This document shows, piece by piece, positions 23,441-36,380 of a stretch of DNA of 64,000 bases. This DNA is from Homalodisca vitripennis (Eukaryota > Arthropoda > Insecta > Hemiptera > Cicadellidae), in NCBI RefSeq assembly GCF_021130785.1, contig NW_025778900.1:1-64000 (forward strand), read 5' to 3'. Both the position numbers and the translations under genes were made by a program. Every line of letters starts with the position of its first letter. Within the stretch, counting starts at the first letter, position 1. The notes under the pieces are model-generated. The model saw nothing but the letters and a program-made list of their open reading frames with translations, was not told the origin of the DNA and ran no database searches.

Positions 23441-25275
23441 CTTTTAATTTTTTCTTTACAAAAACAATAACCAAGACAATAATACACATTTAAAATTTTG
23501 GAAATTGTGCGTAGCAAGATTTTATTTACAACAAAATTGAAACTGTAATTAATTTATGGTAAAATGGTCTTAAATGATGACATCAAATTTAATTATATTG
23601 ATAAAAAATATAAGAAAATTGTAATAATAAATACTTTGTGATTTAACACCCTCATAAAAAACTCTTGAGAAATGTATAATTCTAAAAATTCCTCTTTTAG
23701 ATTTTCAATCTAAAACGCACACTACAAAATAGCCGTTCTTAAAGCCTTCACAAGCAAAAAGTTGGGTTATTAAGTATTTATCGTTAGATTAAGAATTAAA
23801 AAAAGAAGTAGCCCAAACACAAATGTACAAAGGTTGAATATCTCGCCCATCAAGGATAAAGGTTTGTTTATGATTTAAAATAACCTTAGTTTTTAAAAAT
23901 GTACCTAAATGGTAGTACCCGTATTTTGTAAGTTATAACCACAAGTAATTAATACTTAGTATTGCATCATACCAATATTTTATTCAGTAAATGCATTGCG
24001 TTGTTCGTTGTGCTCTTAGATGTACAAGTAAATGCTAAGATATTTATCATTTCACTATATAGTCTGACCTATTATACATATATGGCGTTTATCGCGTGTA
24101 CATGATAAACAATCTTGCTAACTTATTTATTACATAAAAATGTTTAAACAACATCCTTTAATTGGTTCATTCAATCATATAGTTAATTTATAAATTTGAG
24201 TCTACTTTCTTAATAACTAGATTAGTTAGCTTATAATGATGTAATACCTTACATTTAATACCTTATCTAGATTGCTTTAAATCATAATTTGAGATATTAT
24301 ACTCATTTATAAACTTCCATTCTCTCAAGGCTTCGTAGGGATTTCATTACTAGCGTATGATCAAAAAACAGTAAATAGGATTCTCTAACAATTATTTACC
24401 TTATACGCCTACATTATATGTAATTAATAATATGACCAGTGTCTCTACTCTACTTTGAGGTATTATATTTATTATGAGGCACGATAATTTTACTAATTCG
24501 TAACGCATTTTTTGCTATTGTATGATGATGAATCGACGTACTTTATTATCGCACAATGCGACTTTATTGCCTATTGAGACACTCACCTATTAAATATGTT
24601 TTGTGGAAATGCCCTACAAGCTAAATATAAGGATAGTATAATATATAATATGCAAATTGGTTTAATATTTCATTGGTGCTATATATATAAATACCATATC
24701 GTAATGACATTATTTTTATCTTAATACGACATTAGATGTTTATTTACTGATATAAAAAATGGAATAAATTGCGTTGTCTTATATGGTTAACAGCGAAATG
24801 GTATATTGTTAATTTTAAATTTAAATACATGTTGAAATTTTAAATGAAATATAAATTTGATGAAAATTTTTTAGGAATACCGTAAAATACAAATGCGCAT
24901 GTTTCCTTTGTACCTAAGTAATGGACAAATAATCAATCAAATGGATCAAATTTAGTTAAATCTGTCCGGTAAGTTTAATGTGACTATTATACATAAAAAA
25001 AGTTTGCTTTTATAATATAAAATTAAATACGATTATTGATAAATAAATTATAGTTATGTTATTTGCTGAAGTATTTTTTAAATTTAAATGTACATGTTAT
25101 AGAATAATTAACAATAGTATAAAATGTCATGAAGAATATTGTCCCTGAATATTGTGTTTAAACAATAATAATGTAGCACATAAATCAGAACTTGAGTCGG
25201 GGGACAACCCTCATTAAAATGTTTATAATTATGTTTTATTCACACGTTTGACTCATTGAATAAGATTAATACCCC
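23441..25275. other. AT-rich spacer, no gene
   Basis: The first 280 bp match 13140-13430. The rest is very AT-rich with no credible frame, RNA gene or clear module. Confidence 0.45.
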
Positions 25276-25279
25276 AAAC

Positions 25280-26350
25280 CCCAATCAATTGTATGTGATG
25301 GGGTAATAATATAATAAGCGTTCTGTTTAGTATTAGTAGTAGTCGTGACGTCAGAAATACAAGGAGACAGGTGAGACTTAAGCAGCAGTTTACATAAAGT
25401 TTTATTTTATATCCATGGAAACAACGTGGCATTGATATAATTTGATGTTTTTAAATAATTCTAAAGTGTTATATCGCCACAATTTTCAAACTTTGTACAA
25501 TTCACAACAAGCCCCGGAAATACCACTAGGAACACAGGACAGCCAGAAGCAGGACCAGGATCAGGATTTACCTGGATGAGTTACTTTAATACTTTATTAA
25601 TCAAAACTATTTTATTCCCTATCTCTCGTTATACAAATCGATTTGTGTCATATTTTTAAAGACTATTAATCACAGCTCAAAGCACTGGAACTGTTTATCG
25701 GTATTGCTAACCATAATACAAATTAAATATAGGTAACACAATTAATTTTTATGTTTCGTTTAAAAACCATTAATTTATGTTTGGGGTTGTTTATAATCCT
25801 CTCAGTACCTATAGAGTACAGCAAGAATCAGTTATCATTATTTCATTTCAGATATGCTCAATTAAATATTTTCGGAATTTTAAAACTGTTTTATTAAAAA
25901 TATTTATATATCCGTTTATGAGAAAAATTTTTTCAACTTAAAATTTTTATGGAAATCTTTGTAGAATTTTTATAAAGCAAGATATTTGTAATGAAGTGAA
26001 ATTAGTTAATTCTTTTAATTTAATATATAAATACGATCAATTCTTTTTCATTAGTAAAAGTTAATAATTTAAATTCAGTTCCAAAATGTTTTGCACATAA
26101 ATATGTTCTAGAAGTTTTATCTCATTCTATTATTTACTGAAATTCACGCCAGATCTCTCTTCCACAGTACAAGAGGAAATAAAGGGTCTATTAAAATTAT
26201 GCAGTGTTAAAAATGTCTAATTAAATTCCAAAGTTACATTTAAATATTGAATTTTATCTTTATAACTAATAATAATTTAATTAGTGCTTCAAGATTAAAT
26301 ATAAATATATCGTTTTGGAGAATAATGCTTGAGATAAAATTGAGGGGACA
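25280..26350 (+). repeat. macro-repeat unit 8
   Basis: TATCCATGGAAACAACGTGG near 25412, CAGGACCAGGATCAGG near 25544, GATGAGTTACTTTAATAC near 25576, M2 (CTCTCAGTACCTATAGAG near 25799) and M1 (CACGCCAGATCTCTCTTCCA at 26145) are in the standard order. M2 to M1 is about 345 bp. CGTTTTGGAGAATAATGC near 26310 matches the end of unit 1. Confidence 0.62.
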
Positions 26351-27984
26351 CCCTGCTGGATTGAACCCTCGCCTGAATAACCGAATCACACATCTTTGAA
26401 AGCAATGAGATCTTTACAACAGCATCAGTGCATCTTTAAACTTGTTAGAGAATTTAAATTTTTGTTGAATTATTAAAACACAATATTCGTTATTAAAGTT
26501 TAGTGTATAATACAATATCCTCTACATGCAGTTTATGCGTACTAAAATTAAGATGTTACCATGTATTTAGTAACGTCTCCTGAGCGAAGGTTCCTTCTAT
26601 ACTCAGAAAAAAATAACTTAAAATATAAAAATAGTTCTTAGCATTATTTTATTTTTAATATAATTTATATTAAATGGGTCGGTTAGTGCAGAAGTTTCAA
26701 GCCAATTCGCTTAGTATTATGCACACAACCTGGATATCGCTAGACAAATTTACACTAAAAATAAACCAATCAATGCTTCTGCCAGTAGTTGTGGAGCTCG
26801 AAATAGGAGAGACAAAAGGGTGAAAAGTAAGAATTTTATTTTTCTCTGCTTAGTACAACTAAAAACCAGTTATACGTAAATAAATGTTCAATCAATGTCA
26901 GCCAAACATCATATACAGTCAGAATATTGTTAAATTAATATTGTCTGATTGTAAATAGCTGTTATTTATGTGTATCTTGATCAGTTTTAATTGTGGTAAA
27001 TCAAGGAAAATATTTCTCGGATAAAAATAATTTTTGATGATTTCCATGATTTTCGATACTGTACGATTTCGACTTCCTCTAAGTTTACATCAGCTGAGGA
27101 TACATATCATTATAGTTTTAAATTTTAAATTAAACCATATTGTCACTGAAATAAAACTTTGTATGAGATTTAGGGAATTACCAGGATTTGTTATTATAGT
27201 GTAGTACAATGATATATGGAAGCTGTCTCTAATAGTAAGTTAGTATTTATTATGCAGAGGTTATCATGTATGAATGTTACACTGGCTGGGAGTTATAACA
27301 GTTTGTCACATCAGCAATAATACTATCAACATTTCACACTACATCAAATAAAAGTTGAAGGGTTCGATATATTTACGCCTTTAAAAACACACATACATTA
27401 CTTTGTTCATGATCAATGAGGATTAAATGGTTACAGTAGGATTAAGGTGATCAAATACTATAACTTGAGAAGATATAAAATTGCATTTCTGACTATCTGT
27501 ATGTTCGCACGTCATGATATATAGAACGTTAACAGACATATATACTTCATATTTTAAATTTCTTTTTATATCTGTGTCATAGGGATAAACCATGGAGTAT
27601 GTCACTTGATGGGATTTGGATGAGTGTTAGCGAAGTTTTTAATTGTATGTATGGATGATTATAATGACGATGGGTAAATCGCAGACTAAGTAAATTGGTA
27701 GAGTACTGCAAACAATTACGGTATTTTAAAATGTGGTATACTTACTAAAATATCGCAATGTATTTTGAAATATAAATTAAATAGACAGGCAGGCAGGCAG
27801 ACAACCTTACAAATAAATGTTTACATCACCCCACTCAGGCTAAAGAAAACCTAAAACAATATTCTAAATGATAGGTTTAATCATGGATATATGGATGGAT
27901 GCACCATAAAAAACCCATTATTGTCTATGTAAAAGAATATTTTTATCTAGCACTTAAAATCAACTCTCATGTAGTTTATAAAAA
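26351..27984. other. AT-rich spacer with a short CAGG microsatellite
   Basis: (CAGG)n lies at 27784-27801. A GGATTGAACC at 26359 is the reverse complement of a weak B box but lacks a paired T arm. No gene was found. Confidence 0.4.
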
Positions 27985-28470
27985 AATATGCAGCTGTTTG
28001 TGAGAAGTATTTCTTCAATTATTGTTTAAAGCAATATTTTTAGCGTTTTAGAAGGCTAAATATTGAAAATTAGTTGAAAATAATATGTTCTAGCATGCTA
28101 AATTTGTATTGTATTACTAATTCATTTTAAATGTTAAAAACTCCATAATATCAAATACATTGTTTTAAAGGTTTGTTAGAAAATATGGTCTATACAATTT
28201 TCCTCATTCGGTTGGTTACTAAAACGTACACTAGAGATCTCTTCTTTTGTAGAATATATAGAAAATATCCTATTGAAATGATAAGTAAGGGAGATGTAAA
28301 ATTATATTTCTTTGTCAACTTTAAATATTTTTCATTCTCATTATTTCCCATAATTAAAGTTGTTTCATGATTAAACAGAACGAGTCTTTGTCGAGAGCAT
28401 TGCATCTCTATAATTCTAACTTCTAAATCGACTGGGCAAACTGGTCTAAACCCTTGCGATAAAGGCTATA
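27985..28470 (+). repeat. macro-repeat partial unit, close match to 50041-50530
   Basis: Shared blocks include CAGCTGTTTGTGAGA near 27992, TTTTAGAAGGCTAAATATT near 28045, CGGTTGGTTACTAAAACGTA near 28208, AGATCTCTTCTTTTGTAG near 28232, TAAGTAAGGGAGATG near 28283 and CTTCTAAATCGACTGGG near 28420. The homology is good over nearly 500 bp, but indels break the frames (65- and 71-codon frames here do not persist at 50 kb), so it is not coding. Confidence 0.65.
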
Positions 28471-29405
28471 GTACTCATTTCTTTACTGTAAGCTTCACTT
28501 TCCTAAGTTGTGGCTTGAAGTGGAGAGGAGGGGCTTCGCGTATTCCAGCCTCCATGAGTTTAATGGTCTTCCTGAACATACCAGGAATGTTGATATTGTG
28601 CTATATTTAAAACTAAGCTTAGAAAATTATTAAGGACAACGTTTTCTGGATAGGATTGTATACTAATACATGTATTTTAGTAATGTGTATAAAATAATGT
28701 GTGTGCTTTGTATTGATAATTCAGGGCTAAATGTAGTTTTGACGCGAAAACTTTCTTACAAGTCTCTCCAGCTGTCCTTCTTAGAGTACAGTTTATCGTC
28801 AGTCTCCAGTTTTAACTTTATCTTAATAAACTAGTACAGTTCTACTTAAAGAAACGTTACGTACAGTGATGTAAAATTGATAAAAGATCGTAATTAGATA
28901 TCAGAAACGGTTTAGTACAAGTTCATGTATACTAGTCCAGTCCAGCACATTGCTGATTGTCCCGAAACACCATTACCATATTCATTGACTGAGAATATGT
29001 AATAAAGGAAAAATGAAAAGTCTATAGTGAGTTATTATTAAGTTACTACTAATCTTAATGCAAGTTCGTATTCAAGATGTGGACATAAAACAGATACAGA
29101 CAGTAAAACGGGTATACACACAGGCGGAGAGACATATAGACATACAGGCACACAGACATTTTATAGACATACGGATAGAAACAGGAATGAACTAATTCGG
29201 TTAAAGCAGTTTTCCCAGTGCGAAGTTTCATCGATGTTAGTGTAACGGGAAAATATTTATACTGTATTTGTCATTTTAAAGTTGTACACACATATACCAC
29301 ACCATGCGCTAGTGATTTAAATTAGAAACCTGAAAAACATCTTGTAATGTTGTCCTTAAAGCGCCTTGTAGTCAATAAATATGAACAGTAAATTATTTAT
29401 TACAT
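28471..29405. other. AT-rich spacer with cryptic CAGA/CATA repeats
   Basis: 29088-29172 is an imperfect run of CAGA, CACA and AGACATA words. Nothing coding was found. Confidence 0.4.
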
Positions 29406-29476
29406 CTAATATAAGTATAGGCTATCGACAGAATTTACAAGTAATTTAGTATTTATAAAAGGTAAAGGTAAAGAAT

Positions 29477-29613
29477 GTCTTATTTTACCAGGCGAAGTTA
29501 GGGCTAAGAAGCCCTCTCTAACACTTAAACCTGGATTTATATTGTATGTTCGCAAGTTAACTGTGAGAGAGGGCCTAATACTTCTAAATTTGCCCGTAAA
29601 AGGTAAATAGGAC
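29477..29613. mobile_element. 137-bp palindromic element with short inverted termini
   Basis: Imperfect terminal inverted repeats: GTCTTATTTTACC at 29477-29489 versus GGTAAATAGGAC at 29602-29613. A nested CCCTCTC (29512-29518) pairs with GAGAGGG (29567-29573), and AGGGCT/AGCCCT forms a small hairpin near 29500. The block is GC-richer than its surroundings. A fold-back MITE or another small non-autonomous element fits. The 69-codon minus-strand frame across it is likely incidental. Confidence 0.5.
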
Positions 29614-29779
29614 ACTCATTCGTTACAAATGAGAGCTAAAAATTTGTAATAGGTACAAAATGCTACATGAAATAAGTGACTTTATCTTAATTTGGGAAAT
29701 ATTAAATTTTTAATCATATTTTAGCCGTGCATCTGATAATCAAGGGTGGCTCAATAATGTAATAAATTGAAACTTCTAA

Positions 29780-31610
29780 TAGATTTACATAATAGAAGTT
29801 GTTTCTTAATAAAAAGAGAGAATACATTCGCTAAAAGACTTTACGTCCTGTGCGGATATGGTCAAAGATCTCTTTAATCTGGATACTACTTTAAATTATT
29901 CGAATGTGTTTATATTCATGCTGAAATAAATTATGTATTTTTAAATATGCTTCATAGTTTACCTTTTTATATTCAAACAATAAGAATGCTACTGCGGAAA
30001 CTTGCTTAATAATAATAAAACTGTAATTAGTTGAAGTACAGGGAAGTAATCAATGTCCACCATGCAATAAGTACAGTCGAACCACGCTAATGGAATGTAT
30101 TTAATCTCCACCATCTCACCAGTTTTTTTCAAATAATTGTTTGTTTATTTAATAACTTATTAAATTAGTATTTTGTTTTCCCTAAGGCACGAAATAATTT
30201 CAGTTTAAATGTGCCGTATTGCAGACTAATTGAGCTGATTCATTAATGCGAAAGCTTTAAACAAATCTACGCAAGTTCTTTTAGTTGTAGATGTACTAAT
30301 TGTTAATAACAAGAAATATCTACTAGTTTTCCTGGATATTGTACCTGAACAATAATAATTTATTATATACACGATATTGTAAGACAAGTAATAAGTCTCT
30401 ATAATTTTTATCTGTATGGGTAATCAGATAACAAGAATCGGTTTAATGTTAGTATAATGTACACAAGCACGTGAAGGTAAAAAACAAAATAAATAGAAAC
30501 AGGTGAAACATATACAACAGGGTGAATATTAATATTTTTCTAATATCCATAGAAACATCAAAGGACATGTAATTCAATGTTTCTCGATAAATTCAAAAGT
30601 TTTTTACAGAAGACGTTGAACTCACATCACGTTGGTTAGGAGGAGCCCATCCAAAACAAGTGCGACTAGGCTAAAAGCTTGATAAGGACCAGGAGTCTTT
30701 TCGTAATTCAGTATAATAAGTAAAGTCGTTAGACACGCAGGACGTGGAAAATCTACATCGGGATTCATCCAGTACTATGGCAAAAACCAGGATCGAGACA
30801 ATGACTTATAGATGAGTTACTTTAATTATTTACAATTCTATGTTTTTCTCTAACCTTTCTTCTTACCTAAAGTAGTTAAAATCTTAGATTTAGCGATTAA
30901 TAATTACAGAAAAACACATAGAAACAGTTCCGATGTAATAATGTAATTATTAACAGGATTTTAATCTTTAAGGAAGTATAAAATTATAATATTGTATTTG
31001 TTAGTGAAGTTTATCTTAATCAACAAATAACTTTCTTATATTTTGTGACCAAACTGAAACGACCCCTGGTGTATGGTTTTAAGTCCTTTAAGTACTCTAA
31101 GTGTACAGAAAGAATCAGTTTACAATTACATTCAAAATCCCATCTAAATGTTTTTAGGTCCTTTCAGACACATTTGATAAATAGTGTAAAGATTACTTAG
31201 AGAATTAGTTGGTTAATGTGCCAGAGAGACATCTTTCAGGCATTTTATTTTAGTGTAATATTAAAAATAATTTGAAAATTGTGAATTCTAGTTGACTTTG
31301 GAATAAAATGAATAACTTAATTACATTTACTTGTTTAAAATGAAAATATAAATAAGGATATTGTACAAATTTGAGGAGAAATACGGTCTATAATTTTTAA
31401 CTTATGTAATTAGTTGCTAAAATTACCACCAGAGCTCTTTTTAAATTTAAAAGACTATTTCAAGTAATACAGGCATAGATATAACTTAATATAATCCATT
31501 TTCGTCTATTAAATTTTCATAATTTTATTGATAATAATACTACCTACCCTATTGCATGCCAAATTATAATGAATCGTTTTAGAGAATATTTTAAATATAA
31601 TTTAAATAAT
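29780..31610 (+). repeat. macro-repeat unit 9 (long)
   Basis: Begins with GTCCTGTGCGGATATGG near 29847 and GTAATCAATGTCCACCATGC near 30046. It continues with GGGTAATCAGATAACAAGAA near 30418, TATCCATAGAAACATCAAAG near 30542, GATAAGGACCAGGAG near 30680, GATGAGTTACTTTAATTATT near 30811, M2 (AGTACTCTAAGTGTACAGAA near 31091), CATCTTTCAGGCATTTTA near 31232 and M1 (TTACCACCAGAGCTC at 31424). M2 to M1 is about 334 bp. Together with unit 1 this best defines the consensus. Confidence 0.7.
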
Positions 31611-31699
31611 TATGTCATGTTTTTACGATGATTTTTATGTTTTTGACTGCAATGTATATTTGATTTAAGCTCTTATTGTGGTTCATTATTTATCCCGAA

Positions 31700-32060
31700 C
31701 ATTAATGTATATTTATAGTGGATCAGTTTACAACGCCAACATCTTTTAAGATCCGTACATACATATTTGATAAAATTATTGATTGCTTAAAGAATGTTTT
31801 ACTTAAATATGTCTAAGAGACATCTTTCACTCATTTTATATCAGTGTAATATTGAAAAATTTTAAATTAATAAATGTAAGTTGACTTAGGATTAAAATTC
31901 ATAACTTAATTATATTCGATTTCTTGCACTTAAAAATTAAATAACGATATTTTACAAATTTGAGGTGAAATATAGTCTATAATTGTTGATCTATTCAAAA
32001 CCTCACTGGAACTACCACCAGAGGTCAAAACTATACCAGAGGTCAAAGACATTCCGAATG
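31700..32060 (+). repeat. macro-repeat partial unit adjoining unit 9
   Basis: AAGATCCGTACATACATATT near 31747, GAGACATCTTTCACTCATTT near 31818 and ACTACCACCAGAGGTC at 32012 repeat the M2-downstream to M1 part of unit 9 only a few hundred bases away. This looks like a local tandem copy. Confidence 0.6.
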
Positions 32061-33689
32061 AAAATAAATTTCTAAACTTTGAGACAAAACGTTAAGAGCC
32101 TCTTTGAGCCAAACAAATTGCAGGACCAAAATAAAAGCACTCTTGCAAATGTAGAAACATTTTAGCGTCAATTGGGTGATTTATACTTTTAATTAAGAAC
32201 TTTTAAATAATGTTATAATAGAGATGAACATGGTTTTTAAAATTTTTATAAGATTAAACTTGGTAAATACGATAATTAAGTTTCTTTCATTTAATACAAT
32301 CTATTTCACCATTTACGTAAATAATTGCTATAAAACTCATTCGTTATTAAAATTAAATGTTATTTCTTTTGTTTTAGCGAGAATTTAAAATTAAACAAAC
32401 TAATATTTAAATGTGTATACATGGTAATGTGTTTATTTATGTGAACATAATATTATTGAGCAACATTTAATTGAGATCATTCTATATTCATTATAATATG
32501 TAATTAAGAAATATTTAATAGCTTAAAGATAACTTCACTTAGGCACAAAATGTCTACAAATCTTCATTGGATTGTATAATATTACAATACTTGATTGTGT
32601 GGTGTGTTTTTGTACTCAGTAGCTCAATGAGTGTGTAATGTTTTATTTATGAAGAGTACCGAATGCTTAATACTTCTATATTTTTGAAAGTTTGGTAAAT
32701 TTTAGAAAGATTGAGCTGATTATTTATTGATTATGATGTAAATTTGGAAAATGTGTTTCGTAGATGGGCATTATTACTAATAATTCTGTAATAATATCAA
32801 AGCATATGTGATATGTAATTTGACAAATAAACCAAGGACAATTTTGAACTGGCAGTCATTGGATAATTATTGCTTATGTTCTGTGTAATTGAATGTAAAA
32901 CTTATGTAATATAACTTTTTGTTATAGACATAGTGGAATTACGTATTTTCATCTAAACGATTCTTGGGTTACTATTTAGAACAACTACATAACAAGGTGG
33001 TAGAGTATTAATAAGTAGACAGTTATTCATATGAAATTCAAATATACAATATATTGTAAAATTTATTTCATTACTATTAAGCATTTTGTGTAGTGAATCA
33101 AGATGGTTATATTTCGTAAACTATAAATTTATCGCCAATTCTTCTGCGTCTTACCGTGGCGTGTGGCATGTTTTAATTCATTCGTTTATGTATTAAAGGT
33201 GTTGTACCTCCAATGACGCTGAACCATAACTACTCGTACTACTCTCCGTGCACTGATCACAGTAAACTCGTGTTCTTCAATACTATTACAATGTATAATA
33301 TACCACGCGTCATATAAAACACTGTGGATAGATGAAAAATTTTGATGCCCTGTAGATAATTTTATGCTTGATGTGTCCTGCACAGTCAGACAAACATCAC
33401 AAAGAAAAGACATTTTTAAAACTCAACTGCCTTTATTAGGCTTTACTAACGATCAGAAATAAAGATTAAGTTGGCTCAGGTGTTTGAAATGTCGGTAACT
33501 GTATCTTACAACGATAAATATTTCAATCTTTACATAACTCACAGAATAGTAAATCAGTTTGAAATATGTCTTTGTGTCTCCCATTAAATAGACCCGACAT
33601 TGCCAGCTTGTTGCTGCAAGTTTCCGGACGTCATTCATCATGAAACCAATTCATTTTAATAAGCGAAAATGCCATACATTACTCGAGGG
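32061..33689. other. AT-rich spacer, no gene
   Basis: Short minus-strand frames at 33186-33641 have no recognisable motif or relative. No repeat module was placed with confidence. Confidence 0.4.
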
Positions 33690-33860
33690 GATGTACATAA
33701 TATAATTACTGTCTGTCTGTCTGTCCGCACGTTATCTCGAGAACAAACTGATCTATTGTAGAACATTTTCACGAAGCCTTATTTATATACAGGCAACACC
33801 AAGTTTAATGGTGGTAAATGTTGTTCCAGGGGAATCAGCTGGGCATTAAAGAGCATTTTA
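33690..33860 (+). repeat. TGTC microsatellite and associated TE-like module
   Basis: (TGTC)n at 33710-33726 is followed by CGCACGTTATCTCGAGAACA. A diverged relative, TGTCCGTCCTCACGATATCT then TGAAAATGGACC, occurs near 35566. Such simple-repeat plus 'cacgatatctcgaaa' blocks are common at the ends of arthropod non-autonomous transposons (inference). Confidence 0.4.
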
Positions 33861-34254
33861 TGTTAATGTTATAAGTAAACAGGATAACACCATAAATTTA
33901 AACACCATTTAAATATATAAATTCTTTAAAAAACTGAAAGTTATCATATCAAATTTTAACACCATGGTATTTGGAGCATTGACGTATTCAACCTTTCGTA
34001 TTCTATACCTTATATTACCACCACACTTCACTCATTATTATATCCATGATAATCTTAACACGCGTTACAAAACGTCCTTATAGTAAACTAATACTATAGT
34101 TCCCAAATACTTTAAATTTAAAAATAAGGTTTCCAATTAAAATATTCTACTACTTGAGGTAGCTCGATTTATCAGAACATGTTATATGTACAAAAATACA
34201 ATTTCGTATAGCATAGCCCATTGTTTGTATAAAATTAGTCGTACGAGAGTAAAA

Positions 34255-34345
34255 AGTGTTGTAATCAAGAATCGTCACAAGTTCCATTAGGAATGCGTAC
34301 AGAGCACATGTAGAAACATGATTGTACTTTATGTTCTGATCCTTT
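34255..34345 (+). repeat. module matching 8385-8450
   Basis: CGTCACAAGTTCCATTAGGA, TGCGTACAGAGCACATG and TAGAAACATGA match the block near 8390 in the same orientation. No function can be assigned. Confidence 0.45.
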
Positions 34346-34768
34346 GACATTTAGCCCTTCTTGTTCATTTTGAAATGAAAGGTTACTAGAAAGGTAACGC
34401 CATTTCTGTTTGACGGTCATACAAGAAACGATAAGTCGTATAAAAGCTTTAAAATTTAATTGGTTCTAAGTGTCTTTAAAGTTATTAGAAGGCTTCATTG
34501 ACTGTGTTTCTTTTTTGTTTTGAAACAAAAAACTTTTACAAGTTATAAGGTTCATATAAAATATTATATATTATTATATAGTTTATATAAAATAAATTTA
34601 TTCTTGAAATTAATTTATATTGATATAACACACATGATATAAAACTCAAATGTATTATGTAATCTACTTATGTCTTATACTGGAAAATGCGACACTTTGA
34701 ACCCTTAATATTTTATAGCCATTACTTTCAGCTCTGAGAGCATATATTGCCATATTATATTCCATGAA

Positions 34769-34910
34769 TCTATACATATAAATGCGAATGTTTGTTTGTA
34801 TGTTCCGTTATAACTCTGGAACCAATGCACGAAACATCGTGAAATTTTGTACAGTGATTCTACACGTTCCTGGAAGTAACATAGGCATACTTTTAGAGAG
34901 GTGGCTGTTT
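34769..34910 (+). mobile_element. Helitron-like 5' terminal fragment
   Basis: Starts TCTATACATATAAATGCGAA directly after an A, followed by TGTTTGTTTGTATG, TTATAACTCTGGAACC and GTGAAATTTTGTACAG. This resembles the 5' ends of common arthropod non-autonomous Helitrons, which begin with TC and insert between A and T. Its own 3' end is not evident before the next 5'-like block at 35192, so it is either truncated or shares the 3' end at 35501. Confidence 0.5.
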
Positions 34911-35191
34911 AAATAGTTTAATTTAATTAATTTTTTAATTATAAATTGTTGTTGATGTTAGAGTGTTTTATATTGGATCCGACAGACTGCACTACGACAC
35001 GTAATACAAAGCGAACTGATACTTAACAGCTGTTAATACTTTCAGCTGAAGTTCATCAAAGAGGAGAAACATTAATTTGTTTACATTTAAAATTTAGAAA
35101 ATTTTTATTGTAAAATCCTTGATCAGTAGTGTAATGGAGGTTGCACAGAAGACGTCATTGCCTAATTTTAAATTCAGATTGCAAAAATGAT

Positions 35192-35501
35192 CAATAATAA
35201 TATATATAAAAATGAATGTTTGTGTGTTTGTCCTTTATAGACTCAGAAACTATTGGACCGATCACTATGAAAATTTGTATTTATTTGTATTTTTCTATGT
35301 AGAAGGTTTATGTACAATGCCCATTGACGTAACTCACCACCAGGCTGTACTGCAAGATATAAAAGTTATCAAAGCGCCTGCACATTATAAACTGCAATTA
35401 CGACATAGTTACGTATATTAAATAGCCAAACACTATTTGAAGGCAAAGAAATATACGGGCATAGCTTAAGAGACGCGTGCAAAGCCGCGGTAAACAGCTA
35501 G
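35192..35501 (+). mobile_element. Helitron-like non-autonomous element with CTRR end
   Basis: A second 5'-like block (TATATATAAAAATGAATG, TTTGTGTGTTTGTCCTTTAT, GACTCAGAAACTATTGGACC) leads to a 3' end with GACGCGTGCAAAGCCGCGG and a terminal CTAG (35498-35501) followed by T. That fits the Helitron CTRR-T rule. CCGCGG just upstream is palindromic but short for the usual subterminal hairpin. The 69-codon frame inside encodes no Rep/helicase. The 5' edge is approximate. Confidence 0.6.
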
Positions 35502-36310
35502 TGTTATTTTAAAAATTAAACATTGGCTGACCTTTAGCAAAGTGTACAACTCTTCTTAACTTCTGTCCGTCCTCACGATATCTTGAAAATGGACCAACCT
35601 ATAAATGAGTCCTGAAGCGTCTTCAAAGGTTCTGGTATCTTCTTTACTTGTAAAAGTACAAACGCAAAACAATTGTACAGTGACATATGGCATAAAATTA
35701 ACTTTTTGAACCAATCAATCGCTCTTCACCACTTCATTACAATCGATGGAAAATCTTACATTTAAGAATAGGTCGACGTGCATACAAGTTTAAAGGTCAT
35801 ATTTATTATTAGAACAATATACTTTAGAGTTAATCTTAAATAAAATAGTGGCACCCAAAGTTGTGAATACTGATATTACGTGCAAGTTAATTTCAATGTA
35901 ACCATGTTAGATGAAGCTACAATACTTTACACGTTAACTTTTTTAACCTAAATTTGAGTGTACGATGTGGCGGCAAGATATGTCAAGACAGATTCCATCT
36001 GTAAAAATTAAATTTTGCAGGAAACGTAATGTTTATATAATAAAAAGAAATGTGGCTTATGACGGTGCCTGTCCTATCATGGAATTTCGGATGAACATAG
36101 TTTTTGTGTCAATTAATATTTTATATGATTGTCTGTGTGTATTTTCCCGAAGGACACTTTGAGAACTAAACTAGTTATAATTAGACATTGTGCACAACCT
36201 AAGCGAAGTGTGTTACGTGTCACGTGATGTGGCGTACTACTACCTTGATATAGAATTACTTTGAAATGTTTACAACGTTGCTAAATTGGGAATTTATTCG
36301 GATGGATTCT
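35502..36310. other. spacer, no gene
   Basis: Contains the TGTCCGTCCTCACGATATCT block near 35566. A segment with GCGAAGTGTGTTACGTGTC near 36205 resembles, in reverse complement, the TGTCACGTAACAGGCTTCGC block near 54860. The frame at 35965-36162 shows no motif. Confidence 0.35.
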
Positions 36311-36380
36311 GGTTAGATATCCGGAAAGACAATTGGTAGATATCCGGAAAAGCACTTGGTAGATATCCGAAAAGCACTTA
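36311..36380 (+). repeat. three-copy 23-24 bp minisatellite
   Basis: GGTTAGATATCCGGAAAGAC, then GGTAGATATCCGGAAAAGCA, then GGTAGATATCCGAAAAGCAC occur back to back, starting at 36311, 36335 and 36358. Confidence 0.8.

Noticed and set aside
26341..26420. Minus-strand tRNA/SINE suggested by GGTTCAATCC
   Set aside because: The flanking T-stem does not pair and no A box is present.
29088..29172. CRISPR-like or ordered direct repeats
   Set aside because: An imperfect CAGA/CACA/CATA simple-sequence tract with no regular spacers, in a eukaryotic context.
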